NCBI GenBank assembly: GCA_028287035.1
Contig: JAQBQL010000105.1
Location: forward strand, 1-8,551
Reading direction: 5' to 3'
DNA: 8,551 bases
Origin: Labilithrix sp.
Lineage (GTDB): Bacteria > Myxococcota > Polyangia > Polyangiales > Polyangiaceae
A program made the position numbers and the translations under genes. Every line of letters begins with the position of its first letter. The first letter of the stretch is position 1. Positions 1 through 8,411 of this stretch are shown one piece after another. The notes beneath the pieces were generated by a model, which saw only the letters and a list, made by a program, of their open reading frames with translations, was not told the origin of the DNA and did no database searches.

Positions 1-599
1 CGGCCCGGGCTGCGCGGCGCGGCGCCCACGGAGCCCGGGCTGATCGCGGCGAGGACGGCCTCGCGCATCGCGGTCGACAGGTGCGGATCCCGCTCGGCGG
101 GCTCGGTCGCGAGGAGTGTGAGCGTCACGCCGCTCCCGCCCGCGTGGACGAGCCGCGCCGCGCTCGCCACCGTACCCCGCAGGCGCCCCTCGTCGGCGAG
201 GCGCCGCACGAGCTGCTCCAGGATGGCGTAGCCCTCGCGCGATGCGCCAGGCTCCGCGTCGGCCGCGCCGCCGCCGTAGAGGATCGCGAACGCCGCCGGG
301 TTCGCGAGCCCGAACGCGACGTGCTCGTCCCAGCCGCGGCGCAGATCGTCCAGCGCGTCGTCCGAGGGCTCGCGCCGCGACTTCTGCCGCACGTACGCGG
401 CGAGCACCTCCCGCGCCGCGGCGTCGAGCAGCCCGCCCATGTCCCCGAACTGGCGGTAGATCGCCGGCGCCTGCACGCCGGCCGCGGCGCTCACCGCGCG
501 GGTCGACACCGCGTCGCGACCGCCACGGGACAGCAGCTGCACCGCGGCGCGCACGATCCGTTCGCGGGCCGGCAGGTCGGCCTGGGCGCGCTTCGCCAT
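1..599 (-). CDS. TetR-family transcriptional repressor (3' end cut by window edge)
   Basis: Reading the minus strand from the ATG at 599-597 gives 199 open codons that run off the left edge. Residues about 13-58 form a typical TetR DNA-binding domain: a helix [16 protein letters not shown], then the helix-turn-helix around residues 32-52 ([20 protein letters not shown]), with the usual IYRQF ending. The rest is a mostly helical ligand/dimer domain rich in Ala, Leu and Arg. Family members are commonly about 190-220 residues, so only a short tail is probably missing. The ATG is the only possible start: no ATG, GTG or TTG occurs in frame in the spacer upstream. No well-placed Shine-Dalgarno is visible (a GGAGG lies 19 nt away), so the message may be leaderless or weakly translated. 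It is divergent from the oxidoreductase gene at 682, and palindromic sites lie between them. The family usually represses its own gene and its divergent neighbour, so it is inferred to control both. The inducer is unknown. Confidence 0.9.
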   Translation of the reverse strand, partial: MAKRAQADLPARERIVRAAVQLLSRGGRDAVSTRAVSAAAGVQAPAIYRQFGDMGGLLDAAAREVLAAYVRQKSRREPSDDALDDLRRGWDEHVAFGLANPAAFAILYGGGAADAEPGASREGYAILEQLVRRLADEGRLRGTVASAARLVHAGGSGVTLTLLATEPAERDPHLSTAMREAVLAAISPGSVGAAPRSPG

Positions 600-601
600 G
601 G

Positions 602-664
602 TAGCGACGATACCACCGCCTCCGGGACTTGCGATAGCGACGATACCTGTTACTGGTATCGTCG
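602..664. promoter_or_regulatory. Probable TetR operator region: palindrome plus upstream half-site repeat
   Basis: The spacer between the divergent genes holds a near-perfect palindrome centred on position 651. Arms CGACGATACC (638-647) and GGTATCGTCG (655-664) match at all 10 positions, and the 7-nt middle adds two further pairs with one mismatch. The 13-mer TAGCGACGATACC at 635-647, which includes the left arm, recurs exactly at 602-614. The two copies are 33 bp apart, about three helical turns, placing them on roughly the same DNA face. The 602-614 copy lies 2 bp from the repressor start codon, and the palindrome sits just upstream of the oxidoreductase ribosome binding site. This is the expected arrangement for a TetR protein repressing both itself and its neighbour. 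Clear -35/-10 boxes could not be assigned; a TTGCGA at 629-634 is a weak candidate. Confidence 0.75.
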
Positions 665-669
665 ATAAC

Positions 670-675
670 AAGGAG
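670..675 (+). promoter_or_regulatory. Ribosome binding site of the QorB-like gene
   Basis: AAGGAG lies 6 nt before the ATG at 682. It settles the start of the oxidoreductase at 682 rather than at the in-frame ATG at 598. The earlier start would add 28 residues ahead of the Rossmann beta-strand and would run through the operator. Confidence 0.85.
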
Positions 676-681
676 ACCATC

Positions 682-1542
682 ATGATCATCGTCACCGGAG
701 CAACGGGCCAGCTCGGCCGCCGCATCGTGGAGAGCCTCGTCACGCGGGTGCCCGCCGCCCAGGTCGGGGTCAGCGTGCGCGATCCCGCCGGGGCCGCCGC
801 GCTGGCCGCCCTCGGGGTGCGCGTCCGCCACGGCGATTTCGCGGATCGTGCGAGCCTCGATAGCGCATTCGAAAAAGCAACCCAGGTGCTCATCGTCTCG
901 TCGAACGCGCGCGCCCACGGCGGCGACACCCTCGCGCAACACCGCGCCGCGATCGACGCGGCGCGCGCGGCCGGCGCGCGGCGCATCGTGTACACGAGCC
1001 ACATGGCCGCGAGCGCCACCTCCCGGTTCTCGCCCATGCTCGACCATGCCGCCACCGAGGAGATGCTTCGCGCCTCCGGCGTGCCCTGGACGTCGCTTCG
1101 CAACGGCTTCTACGCCGCGAGCGGGCTCTCCCTCCTCGGTGACGCGTGGAAGACCGGGGTCGTCGAGGGGCCCGCCGACGGCAAGGTCTCGTGGACGGCG
1201 CACCGTGACCTCGCCGACGCGGCCGCGACCATCCTGGCCGACGAGGGCCGCTACGAAGGACCGACGCCGCCGCTCACCGGCGGTGAGGCGCTCGACCTCG
1301 CCGACCTGGCCGCGCTCGCATCGTCCGCGGGCCGGCCGATGCGCCGCACCGTCGTGACCGACGACGCGTTCCGCGCGGCGATGACCGCGCGCGGCGTGCC
1401 CGCCCCCGTCATCGGGATCGCGCTCGGCCTGTACCTCGCCAGCCGCGAAGGGGAATTCGGCACCGTGGACCCCACGCTCGGGCAGATCCTCGGCCGCGCT
1501 CCGCTCACGATGCGCGACGTGATCGCCGAGGCGCCGCGCTGA
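682..1542 (+). CDS. NmrA-like / QorB-type NAD(P)H-binding oxidoreductase
   Basis: The 286-residue product begins [20 protein letters not shown], a Rossmann strand followed by a GxxGxxG dinucleotide-binding loop at residues 6-12. The order of recognisable segments matches the atypical short-chain dehydrogenase group of E. coli YtfG (QorB, NAD(P)H:quinone oxidoreductase type 2): [13 protein letters not shown] near 24-35, LIVSSN at 70-75, RIVYTSHMA at 101-109, SLRNGFY at 138-144, a DGKVSW segment at 166-171 and a closing [12 protein letters not shown] at 263-274. Length is also typical. The likely role is cytosolic two-electron reduction of quinones or related electrophiles using NAD(P)H. Some relatives bind NADP without clear catalysis and act as redox sensors, which cannot be excluded. 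The start at 682 is fixed by an AAGGAG site. The divergent TetR gene is its probable regulator. The stop lies 12 bp from the stop of the convergent hydrolase gene, with no room for a separate terminator. Confidence 0.88.
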   Translation: MIIVTGATGQLGRRIVESLVTRVPAAQVGVSVRDPAGAAALAALGVRVRHGDFADRASLDSAFEKATQVLIVSSNARAHGGDTLAQHRAAIDAARAAGARRIVYTSHMAASATSRFSPMLDHAATEEMLRASGVPWTSLRNGFYAASGLSLLGDAWKTGVVEGPADGKVSWTAHRDLADAAATILADEGRYEGPTPPLTGGEALDLADLAALASSAGRPMRRTVVTDDAFRAAMTARGVPAPVIGIALGLYLASREGEFGTVDPTLGQILGRAPLTMRDVIAEAPR

Positions 1543-1554
1543 CCGCCGCCGCGC

Positions 1555-2898
1555 TCACTTCACGCTGACCGTCACCCGCGTGATCGTGTTCGCCGGGAAA
1601 TCCATCGCGAAGACGGACTTGTCCTTCTTCGCGAGCGACGCGTTGCCGGACCGGCCCTCGGGGCGTGAGGACGACGACCACTGCACGTACGCAGCGCCGG
1701 CCACCTTCTGGTTGGCGATCTCGGTCTTCTGGTCCTTGCGGTCCTTGTCGTCGAGGTTCGCCACCCAGAGCGTGACCTCGTTCGGCCCGTTCTTGAACGC
1801 GCGGGAGGTCAGCTTGCCCATCGCCGGCGCCTTGCCGTCGAAGTCGTCGGTGGGCAGGTTGTTCGCGCCGATCGTGGAGCTGACGAGCTCGGACATCACG
1901 TAGGCCGACTTGCTGCCGCGGCTGCGCGGCTGGAACGCCCACCACGACACGGCCTTGTAGCCGTCGTCGAAGTGGTCGAACGCGGTGAGCATTCCCGATT
2001 TGATGTCGTCGAACCCGACGTTGTCGTCGTCGTTCTGGTCGTTCCAGTGAAGCTCGCTGTCCCAGAGCCCCTTGCCGTGGTCGGCCTGGGTGAGCCGCTG
2101 CATCTGCGCGACGTAACCCGCGTCGCGGTGCTTCGAGTAGATGTGCACGCCGACGTGGTCGACGTGCTGGAACTGCGCGTTCGACTGCCAGAGGTTCTGT
2201 AGCCAGGGCACGTCCTCGCCGGGGCCGTAGTCCTCGGCCGCGATGAACCCCGGCACCTTCAGGTTCTTCTCGCGGCAGAACGCCTTCACGTTGGCCACGA
2301 TCGCGTTGTACTTGCCGGGCGTGATGTTGCCCTCGTTGAAGCGGCGCTCGTTGTCGACGCCGAGCCAGTCGACGGTGATGCCCTTGCTGGCCATGAACGC
2401 GAGGTAGCTCTCGAGCAGCGCGGAGTACTTGCCCGCGTCGACCTCCCCGCCGTCCTTGACCCAGCCGGGGAAGGACTTCGGTCCGAGCAGCTTCACGCTC
2501 GCGAAGATCTCGACGCCCGGACGCGCCGCCATGACCGTCTTGATGGCGTCGATGTCCTCGGCGTACTCGCCGACCTTGATGTTCTCGACGCCGCGCGCCG
2601 GGTGCGCGTCGGCGGCTCGCACCGGGACGCGCAGCATGTTCATCCCGATGTCGACGAAGATCTCCTTCGCCAGCGCGGGGCTCATCGCCTTCGAGCGGCC
2701 GTCCTGCTTGATGTCGTAGCCCCACTTGCCGACCTGCGAGCCGGGGGACCCGAAGCCGCGCACGACGATGCGCCCGCCGGTGAGCGCCTCGGCGGAGGAC
2801 TCGCTGTCCTCGTCGTCGGTCGGCGCTGCACAGCCGGCTTGCGTGGAGGCGACGACGCCGGCGGCGGCGAGGAGCAGCGGGAGGAGCCGGAGGTTCAT
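1555..2898 (-). CDS. Secreted GH30-like (clan GH-A) glycoside hydrolase, probable lipoprotein
   Basis: The product from the ATG at 2898-2896 has 447 residues. Residues 1-22 form a leader (short basic start, then [14 protein letters not shown]) ending TQAGC, so Cys23 is the probable lipidation site, although Gln at -3 is not classical. An acidic/Ser linker follows ([10 protein letters not shown]). The (beta/alpha)8 part runs from about residue 43 to 330. It carries GFGS (48-51), NMLRVPV (87-93), [17 protein letters not shown] (132-148), WLGVDNERR with candidate acid/base Glu184, VHIYS (251-255), LWDSELHW with candidate nucleophile Glu282, and SWWAFQP (318-324). The two Glu are 98 residues apart, as expected for clan GH-A. 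A beta-sandwich-like C-terminus ends [14 protein letters not shown], resembling the close of GH30 enzymes. NER replaces the usual NEP, and KLLGP replaces the aromatic-rich stretch, so substrate is uncertain: a beta-linked glycan is likely. An in-frame ATG at 3099 exists, but only the 2898 start puts the export signal first. Confidence 0.8.
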   Translation of the reverse strand: MNLRLLPLLLAAAGVVASTQAGCAAPTDDEDSESSAEALTGGRIVVRGFGSPGSQVGKWGYDIKQDGRSKAMSPALAKEIFVDIGMNMLRVPVRAADAHPARGVENIKVGEYAEDIDAIKTVMAARPGVEIFASVKLLGPKSFPGWVKDGGEVDAGKYSALLESYLAFMASKGITVDWLGVDNERRFNEGNITPGKYNAIVANVKAFCREKNLKVPGFIAAEDYGPGEDVPWLQNLWQSNAQFQHVDHVGVHIYSKHRDAGYVAQMQRLTQADHGKGLWDSELHWNDQNDDDNVGFDDIKSGMLTAFDHFDDGYKAVSWWAFQPRSRGSKSAYVMSELVSSTIGANNLPTDDFDGKAPAMGKLTSRAFKNGPNEVTLWVANLDDKDRKDQKTEIANQKVAGAAYVQWSSSSRPEGRSGNASLAKKDKSVFAMDFPANTITRVTVSVK

Positions 2899-2900
2899 GG

Positions 2901-2910
2901 CAACCGGTTG
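2901..2910. repeat. Perfect 10-bp palindrome next to the hydrolase start codon
   Basis: CAACCGGTTG equals its own reverse complement. It lies directly between the -12 element of the sigma-54-type promoter and the hydrolase ATG, ending 3 bp before the start codon. In that position a bound protein would block promoter melting. It could also be chance, because short palindromes are common in GC-rich DNA. Confidence 0.45.
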
Positions 2911-2926
2911 AGCAAGCGAGGTGCCA
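2911..2926 (-). promoter_or_regulatory. Candidate sigma-54 (-24/-12) promoter of the hydrolase gene
   Basis: Read on the minus strand from 2926 to 2911 the sequence is TGGCACCTCGCTTGCT. The RpoN consensus is TGGCAC-N5-TTGC followed by A or T, and every one of those specified positions matches. Only the less conserved G after TGGCAC is replaced by C. The -24 GG (2925-2924) and -12 GC (2913-2912) are separated by the required 10 bp. This places transcription start near 2900, about 2 nt before the hydrolase ATG at 2898. That would give a nearly leaderless mRNA, consistent with the absence of a Shine-Dalgarno there. RpoN promoters need an enhancer-binding ATPase, and no gene for one is in the window. 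Confidence 0.6.
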
Positions 2927-3026
2927 TGGCGCGGCTCCCTGGAATTGCCGGCGTGCGCGGCGGGCGGCGCTGCGCTCCGGAGCAGCGGCAGCTCGGCAGG
3001 GGTGGTCGCCGGGGCCGCGCGGTCCA

Positions 3027-3057
3027 CGTGAGCACCATGCGCAAGGCCTCGCTCACG
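3027..3057. promoter_or_regulatory. Inverted repeat, candidate activator (enhancer) site
   Basis: CGTGAGC (3027-3033) and GCTCACG (3051-3057) are perfect 7-bp inverted arms around a 17-bp spacer. The centre is about 142 bp upstream of the start point predicted from the sigma-54-type promoter, which is within the usual range for bacterial enhancer-binding protein sites. A transcribed hairpin of the ATPase 3' region is the alternative, though a 17-nt loop is long and no T-run follows. Confidence 0.3.
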
Positions 3058-3211
3058 CGCGCCGCGAGCCCTGCATTTGCGCCTTCCTCGTCGATCCACC
3101 CTCGCCTCGGCGGCGCCAAGCGCCCGTCGGCCTGGCCTGCGTCGGGCGTCCGTTCTGCGCAGGGCATGGCCCCGGAGCGCGGGACCTTGCGCGATCCGCG
3201 CAGCCGCAGCC

Positions 3212-5518
3212 CTACTTCGAGCAGACCGCCAGCACCTGTTTCATGTCGGTCTGCCCGGCGATGGCCTTCGCGATCCCGTCCTGCAGCAGCGTCGTCATGC
3301 CGAGCGCGATGGCGCCGCGGCGAATGGTGTCGACCGAAGCGCGCTTGCCGATGTCGGTCTTCATCGCGTCGTCCGTGACGAGCAGCTCGTGGAGGGCGAG
3401 GCGGCCCTTGTAGCCGCTGCTCTCGCAGGCCTCACAGCCGACCGCCCGCCAGACGAGGAAGCTCTCGCGCACGATGCCGAACTGCTCGGCCAGCGTGAGC
3501 TCGTCGTAACCGCGGAGCATCTCCGCGAAGTCCGTCTCCGTTCCGGGCTCCTGCACGCGGCACTTCTTGCAGAGCGAGCGCGTGAGCCTCTGGGCGAGGA
3601 CGGCGAGGAGCGAGTCCGCGAAGCTGAACGGGTCGAGCCCCATGTCGAGGAGGCGGGTGATGGTCTCGGGCGCGCTGTTCGTGTGCAGCGTCGAGAGGAC
3701 GAGGTGGCCGGTCAGCGAGGCCTCGACCGCGGTGCTCGCGGTCTCGTGGTCGCGCATCTCGCCGACCATGATGACGTCGGGATCGGCGCGCAGGAACGAG
3801 CGCATGCACGAGGCGAACGTGAGCCCGATCTTCGCGTTGACCTGCACCTGACGGAGGCCGGCCTGCGTGATCTCGACGGGGTCCTCGGCGGTCCAGATCT
3901 TCGTGTCCGGCGTGTTGATCGCGCCGAGCGCGCTGTGGAGCGTGGTCGTCTTGCCCGAGCCCGTCGGGCCGACGCACAGGACGAGGCCGTACGGCTGCGC
4001 GATGACGCGCCGGAGCTCGACGAGGTTTCGCTCGGAGAGCCCCATCCGATCGAGGGGCATCGGCTTCGACGACGCCAGGATACGGAGCACCGCGTCCTCG
4101 TTGCCGTTCACGGTCGGCAGCGTGGCGACGCGCAGCTCGGTCATGCGGTCGCCGAGCCGGAACCGGATCTTTCCGTCCTGCGGCTTGCGACGCTCCGAGA
4201 TGTCGAGCCCGGCCATGATCTTGATGCGCGCGAGGACCTGGTTCCGGTAGGCCGCGGGCACCTCCTGGTACGTGGAGCATTCCCCGTCGACGCGGAGCCG
4301 GATCTGGACGTTCGAGTCCTTGCCGTTCGGCTCGATGTGGATGTCGGAGGCGCCGCGCCGGACCGCGTCGATGATGATCTGGTTCACCACCTTGACGATG
4401 CCGCCGTCGGCCTCCTTGCCGGAGACGACGATGCCGCTGTCGTCCTCTTCCTCGATGGCGCCCGCCGACGCGACGTCGTCGGCCTTGAGGTCGCGAAGGA
4501 GATCGTCGAGCTGGTGGGCCTCGCTCTGCTGGTCGGCCGCCGCGAGATAGCGCTTCACGTACCGTGCGAGCTGCGACGGCGTGACGAGCACCTCGTCGAT
4601 CTTGCGCTTCACGTGGAAGCGCAGCGTGTCGAGCGCGTCGATGGCGAGCGGGTCGTAAATGGCGACGACCAGGTTCGCGCCGTTCATGGCGACCGGCAGG
4701 ACGCCGAACTTCTCGATGACGTCGCGCGGCGCGAGATCGGCGGCGGCCGGGTCGATCGAATAGCTGTCGAGGTCCACGACCGGGATCTGGAACTTCTTGC
4801 CGAGGGTGACGGCCAGATCGTTCTCGGTCACGAGCCCGAGCTCGACGAGCACCTCGCCGAGACGCTTGCCCTTGCGGAGCCGCTGCTCGGCGAGCGCGCG
4901 CTCGATGGTCTCCTGCGTCGCGAGCCCCGCCTCCACGAGGATCTGGCCGATGCGCAGCTTGCGGCGCGCCTGGAGCGCGGCCGCCTGCTCGACGGCGCCG
5001 GGCGCGACGCCGTGCTCGACGAGGATGCTCCCGAGCGGCGCGCCGCGGTTGGCGACCTGGATCTGCATGCCGGCGATGAGTGACGGCCGGGCGAGCGCGC
5101 CGCTGTCGACGAGCATCTCGCCCAGCGGCACGTCGCGCTCCTTCGCCTTCACGCCGTGCGCGTAGAAGTAGATCTGACGGAAGGGGCTCCCCTTCTCGGT
5201 CGGGTACCCGCGAAAGCCGAGGTTCGACGAGGTGGTCGACGCCACGGCCTCGATGGCGAAGCTCCGGCCGCCGGCCACGTGGACCTTCAGCATCTCCATC
5301 GGGCCCTTCGCCGGCACCGCAGGCGGCTCGCCCTTGCCGCGCATGAACCCGATGTAGGCGATCTGCTCGGCGGGGATGAACACCCGGCCGGTGCGGTCGA
5401 GGTCGGCGGAGAGATCCGAGATCGACGGGTCGAAGTGCCGGAGGCGGCCGGTGCGCACCGTGCCGTCCAGGTAACCGATCGTCACCTGGCTCGCGTGGGT
5501 CGTTTCGTGGGTGAGCAT
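3212..5518 (-). CDS. GspE/PilB/MshE-type secretion or pilus assembly ATPase with four MshEN-like repeats
   Basis: This 768-residue protein is well above typical GspE (about 490) or PilB (about 570). Residues 10-60 form a small beta-rich domain (VTIGYLDGTVRTGRL ... FIPAEQIAYIGF), with a second beta-rich stretch to about 125. Residues 131-242 hold four tandem LGxxLVxxG repeats of the MshEN type, a fold known to bind cyclic di-GMP in MshE/PilB proteins. The N2-like domain (FGVLPVAMNGANLVVAIYDP) and an acidic linker (about 332-372) lead to the ATPase. Its motifs are RGASDIHIEP at 388-397, ERRKPQDG at 442-449, Walker A GPTGSGKTT at 517-525, Walker B DVIMVGEMRD at 581-590 (Met for the usual Ile) and the His box LSTLHTN at 608-614. 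The zinc site is C650/C653 with C695/C698. All catalytic elements look intact. It should be a cytoplasmic hexamer powering a type IV pilus or type II secretion machine. ATG 5518 is the first start after an in-frame stop at 5557-5555. No clear Shine-Dalgarno is visible, and no partner gene (GspF/PilC, GspD) is in the window. Confidence 0.93.
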   Translation of the reverse strand: MLTHETTHASQVTIGYLDGTVRTGRLRHFDPSISDLSADLDRTGRVFIPAEQIAYIGFMRGKGEPPAVPAKGPMEMLKVHVAGGRSFAIEAVASTTSSNLGFRGYPTEKGSPFRQIYFYAHGVKAKERDVPLGEMLVDSGALARPSLIAGMQIQVANRGAPLGSILVEHGVAPGAVEQAAALQARRKLRIGQILVEAGLATQETIERALAEQRLRKGKRLGEVLVELGLVTENDLAVTLGKKFQIPVVDLDSYSIDPAAADLAPRDVIEKFGVLPVAMNGANLVVAIYDPLAIDALDTLRFHVKRKIDEVLVTPSQLARYVKRYLAAADQQSEAHQLDDLLRDLKADDVASAGAIEEEDDSGIVVSGKEADGGIVKVVNQIIIDAVRRGASDIHIEPNGKDSNVQIRLRVDGECSTYQEVPAAYRNQVLARIKIMAGLDISERRKPQDGKIRFRLGDRMTELRVATLPTVNGNEDAVLRILASSKPMPLDRMGLSERNLVELRRVIAQPYGLVLCVGPTGSGKTTTLHSALGAINTPDTKIWTAEDPVEITQAGLRQVQVNAKIGLTFASCMRSFLRADPDVIMVGEMRDHETASTAVEASLTGHLVLSTLHTNSAPETITRLLDMGLDPFSFADSLLAVLAQRLTRSLCKKCRVQEPGTETDFAEMLRGYDELTLAEQFGIVRESFLVWRAVGCEACESSGYKGRLALHELLVTDDAMKTDIGKRASVDTIRRGAIALGMTTLLQDGIAKAIAGQTDMKQVLAVCSK

Positions 5519-5564
5519 GCTTGCGGGATAAGTGGACGAGGAGGTCGTCGACCATCACCAACGG

Positions 5565-5582
5565 CGCGCTCGTCGCGCTCGT
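5565..5582. repeat. 9-bp tandem duplication in the ATPase leader
   Basis: CGCGCTCGT occurs twice in direct tandem (5565-5573 and 5574-5582), within the 80-bp spacer between the lipoprotein stop and the ATPase start. It may be a simple slippage product. No function can be assigned. Confidence 0.5.
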
Positions 5583-5598
5583 TAAGACGCGGCGCGCG

Positions 5599-6557
5599 TC
5601 ACGGGCTGCACCCGGGCGCCGAGGGCGCGGGGATCGTGAGCTCCCTCTGCTGCGCCCCCACGTGGAGGGTGTACTGACCCGCCGGTAGCGCATCGGTCCG
5701 GCACGTCGCGGCGATGGCCGTGCAGTCCTCGGTGCAGGGCTGGGTCGGCTTCGCGGTGGGCGCGGGGAACGTGGGCGTGACCGTGATCTGCGAGCCTTTT
5801 CGCTTCACCACGCACTTGCCCGGCGCCTTCGTGCACGCGAGGCTCGAGCACACGTTCTTGTGGAGCAACGTGACGGCCACCGCTTGCCCGGCCTTCAGCG
5901 CGCGCGCCTTGTTCGGTACGGCCGGACCGAGGCAGATCGTGTCGCCGGGTGGCGGCGTGGGAACGACACCGGTGCCGGGCGCCGCGGGCACGAGCGACGG
6001 ATCGAGGTGATCGGGGGGCGTCGCGCTGACCGCGGGCGCCGGCTTCGCGGCCGGCGGCGCGGGGGCGAACACCGACGGCGGCGGACGGTCCGTGTCGCAA
6101 CGCACGGCGGCGTGCGAGGGCAGCGTCACCTCGACGGAGCGATCGCCGAGCACGACGACGTACGTGCCCGCGCCGAGCGGGTCGGTCTGGCACTGCGCCT
6201 CGAGGTACGTGCAGTCCTTGGGGCAGCGGTCGCCGAGGTCCTCGGGCCCGCGCCAGGAGAGCTCGCTCTTGATGACGAGCCGCTGCCCGTCGCGGTCGAC
6301 GTGGCAGGTGCCGGAGCGAGCGGTCGCGCAGACGTTGCTGAGGCACGCCGAGCGCACGCCGATGACCAGCGGCTTGCCGGGCTCGAGGTCGACGCCCGAG
6401 GCGACGCCGCCCTCCCCGCCGTCACCTTCGCCGGGCGTCCCGAAGCAGATCGCCCCCTCGCTGCGGAGCACCACGCGGCGCGGGTCGACCTGACCCTTGC
6501 ACGAGGCGAGCGAGAGGACGACCGCGACCGCGAGGGCCGCCGAGGGCCCCTCTCGCC

Positions 6558-6561
<4 letters not shown>
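5599..6561 (-). CDS. Lipoprotein with two copies of an eight-cysteine domain, family not recognised
   Basis: The 320-residue product starts at GTG 6561-6559. It has a textbook lipoprotein leader: MRREGPSAALAVAVVLSLAS then Cys21, with lipobox LASC. Mature protein contains two homologous domains. In domain 1 Cys fall at 39, 73, 78, 86, 113, 117, 124 and 155. In domain 2 they fall at 210, 238, 243, 250, 276, 280, 287 and 318. Gaps between successive Cys are 33-4-7-26-3-6-30 and 27-4-6-25-3-6-30. Matching text includes CPKDCTYLEAQC with CTEDCTAIAATC, and AGTYVVVLGDRSVEVTLPS with AGQYTLHVGAQQRELTIPA. A Pro/Ala-rich linker (about 158-208) joins them. Four disulfides per domain in the periplasm or on the outer membrane are inferred. 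Function is unknown; beta-rich binding modules are plausible. The GTG overlaps the acyl-CoA synthetase TGA as GTGA, suggesting translational coupling. The open frame continues upstream, but that part is only a shadow of the synthetase gene. Confidence 0.85.
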
Positions 6562-8369
<1,808 letters not shown>

Positions 8370-8411
8370 GGACGCGCGAGCTTAGCCGCCGCATCCCACA
8401 CGCGCCACCGC

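Larger units (their letters stand above)
2899..3211. other. 313-bp gene-free gap with promoter elements
   Basis: This lies between the ATPase stop (3212) and the hydrolase start (2898), both on the minus strand. No frame here looks convincingly coding. The hydrolase-proximal end holds a sigma-54-type promoter and a palindrome, and the middle holds an inverted repeat (3027-3033 with 3051-3057); each is listed separately. Another short GC palindrome, CCGCGCGG, lies at 3015-3022. Just after the ATPase stop, TGCGC (3188-3192) and GCGCA (3198-3202) can form a 5-bp stem with a 5-nt loop. No T-run follows on the minus strand, so a factor-independent terminator is not supported. Confidence 0.7.

Noticed and set aside
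598..681. Upstream ATG extending the oxidoreductase by 28 residues
   Set aside because: It would run through the operator and add a Pro-rich stretch before the Rossmann strand, whereas 682 has an AAGGAG 6 nt upstream.
1543..1554. Bidirectional terminator between the convergent stop codons
   Set aside because: Only 12 bp separate the genes, and no stable hairpin with flanking T-runs is visible across the junction.
2899..3099. Upstream in-frame ATG extending the hydrolase by 67 residues
   Set aside because: It would bury the export signal behind an Arg-rich segment. The 2898 start puts the signal peptide first.
2895..3167. 90-codon minus-strand frame in the gap, whose TGA overlaps the hydrolase ATG (ATGA)
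   Set aside because: The overlap is tempting, but about one codon in five ends in A or T, more than in the real genes here. The translation is Arg/Pro-rich without domain signal, and a strong sigma-54-type promoter lies inside it. Conservation in relatives would be needed to revive it.
3188..3202. Hairpin after the ATPase stop as an intrinsic terminator
   Set aside because: Only a 5-bp stem, with no T-run on the downstream side.
3077..5083. 668-codon plus-strand open frame antisense to the ATPase
   Set aside because: It is Arg/Asp/Leu-rich with no recognisable motif and mirrors the codon structure of a fully intact ATPase gene. Long antisense frames are common in DNA this GC-rich.
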